DNA from: Candidatus Stahliibacteriota bacterium
GTDB taxonomy: Bacteria > Hydrothermota > Tepidihabitantia > SM23-42
Direction: 5' to 3'
DNA length: 5,697 nt
Assembly: GCA_030670605.1 (NCBI GenBank)
Contig: DAOVBK010000113.1
Coordinates: forward strand, 1-5,697
Shown piece by piece: positions 5,647 through 5,697 of the stretch. Made by a program: the position numbers and the translations under genes. Numbering within the stretch: position 1 is the first letter of the stretch; every line of letters starts with the position of its first letter. Below the pieces are notes generated by a model that worked only from the letters and a program-made list of their open reading frames with translations, had not been told where the DNA came from and did not search any database.

Positions 5647-5697
5647 AATACAACTGTTAAACTATGGAACCAAGCTGTAGGGGCAGAGTTTACTTTA

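Overview
The window looks like chromosomal DNA from an uncultured Gram-negative bacterium of moderate GC (by eye a little under 50%). The Gram-negative call rests on a DUF5916-type outer-membrane barrel protein that ends in an aromatic residue, and on two further proteins with export signals. Start sites carry strong AGGAGG-type Shine-Dalgarno (SD) sequences 4-5 nt before the start codon, and promoters resemble the standard TTGACA/TATAAT sigma-70 type. Both points argue against typical Bacteroidota. A candidate phylum such as WOR-3, or a Gemmatimonadota/Acidobacteriota-like lineage, would fit, but the lineage is an inference. TAA, TAG and TGA all appear to be used as stops.

Nearly everything is on the minus strand. 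From right to left in the direction of transcription: a 707-aa DUF5916 protein with an N-terminal CBM9-like domain (5184-3061); a DUF2087 gene broken by one in-frame TAG (2871-2398); and a two-gene operon of exported TPR proteins (2151-934, then 915 to beyond the left edge, 18 nt apart). On the plus strand, diverging from the DUF5916 gene, is a short unrecognised ORF with a signal-like N-terminus (5437-5634).

The intergenic gaps contain clear structure. The TPR operon has a near-perfect sigma-70 promoter (TTGACA, 17 bp, TATAAT) with a dyad over the -35 and a very short leader. The DUF2087 gene has its own promoter, an imperfect inverted repeat just upstream of it, and a perfect 7-bp hairpin abutting its SD. 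The DUF5916/small-ORF divergent gap holds a nested set of palindromes around a poor -35, which suggests a regulated promoter.

The genes do not form a recognisable pathway. The common theme is the cell envelope: one outer-membrane barrel of unknown function and two periplasmic or surface TPR scaffolds. I see no mobile element, CRISPR array, rRNA, tRNA or defence system. The most checkable oddities are the nonsense codon in the DUF2087 gene and the dyads in the three gaps.
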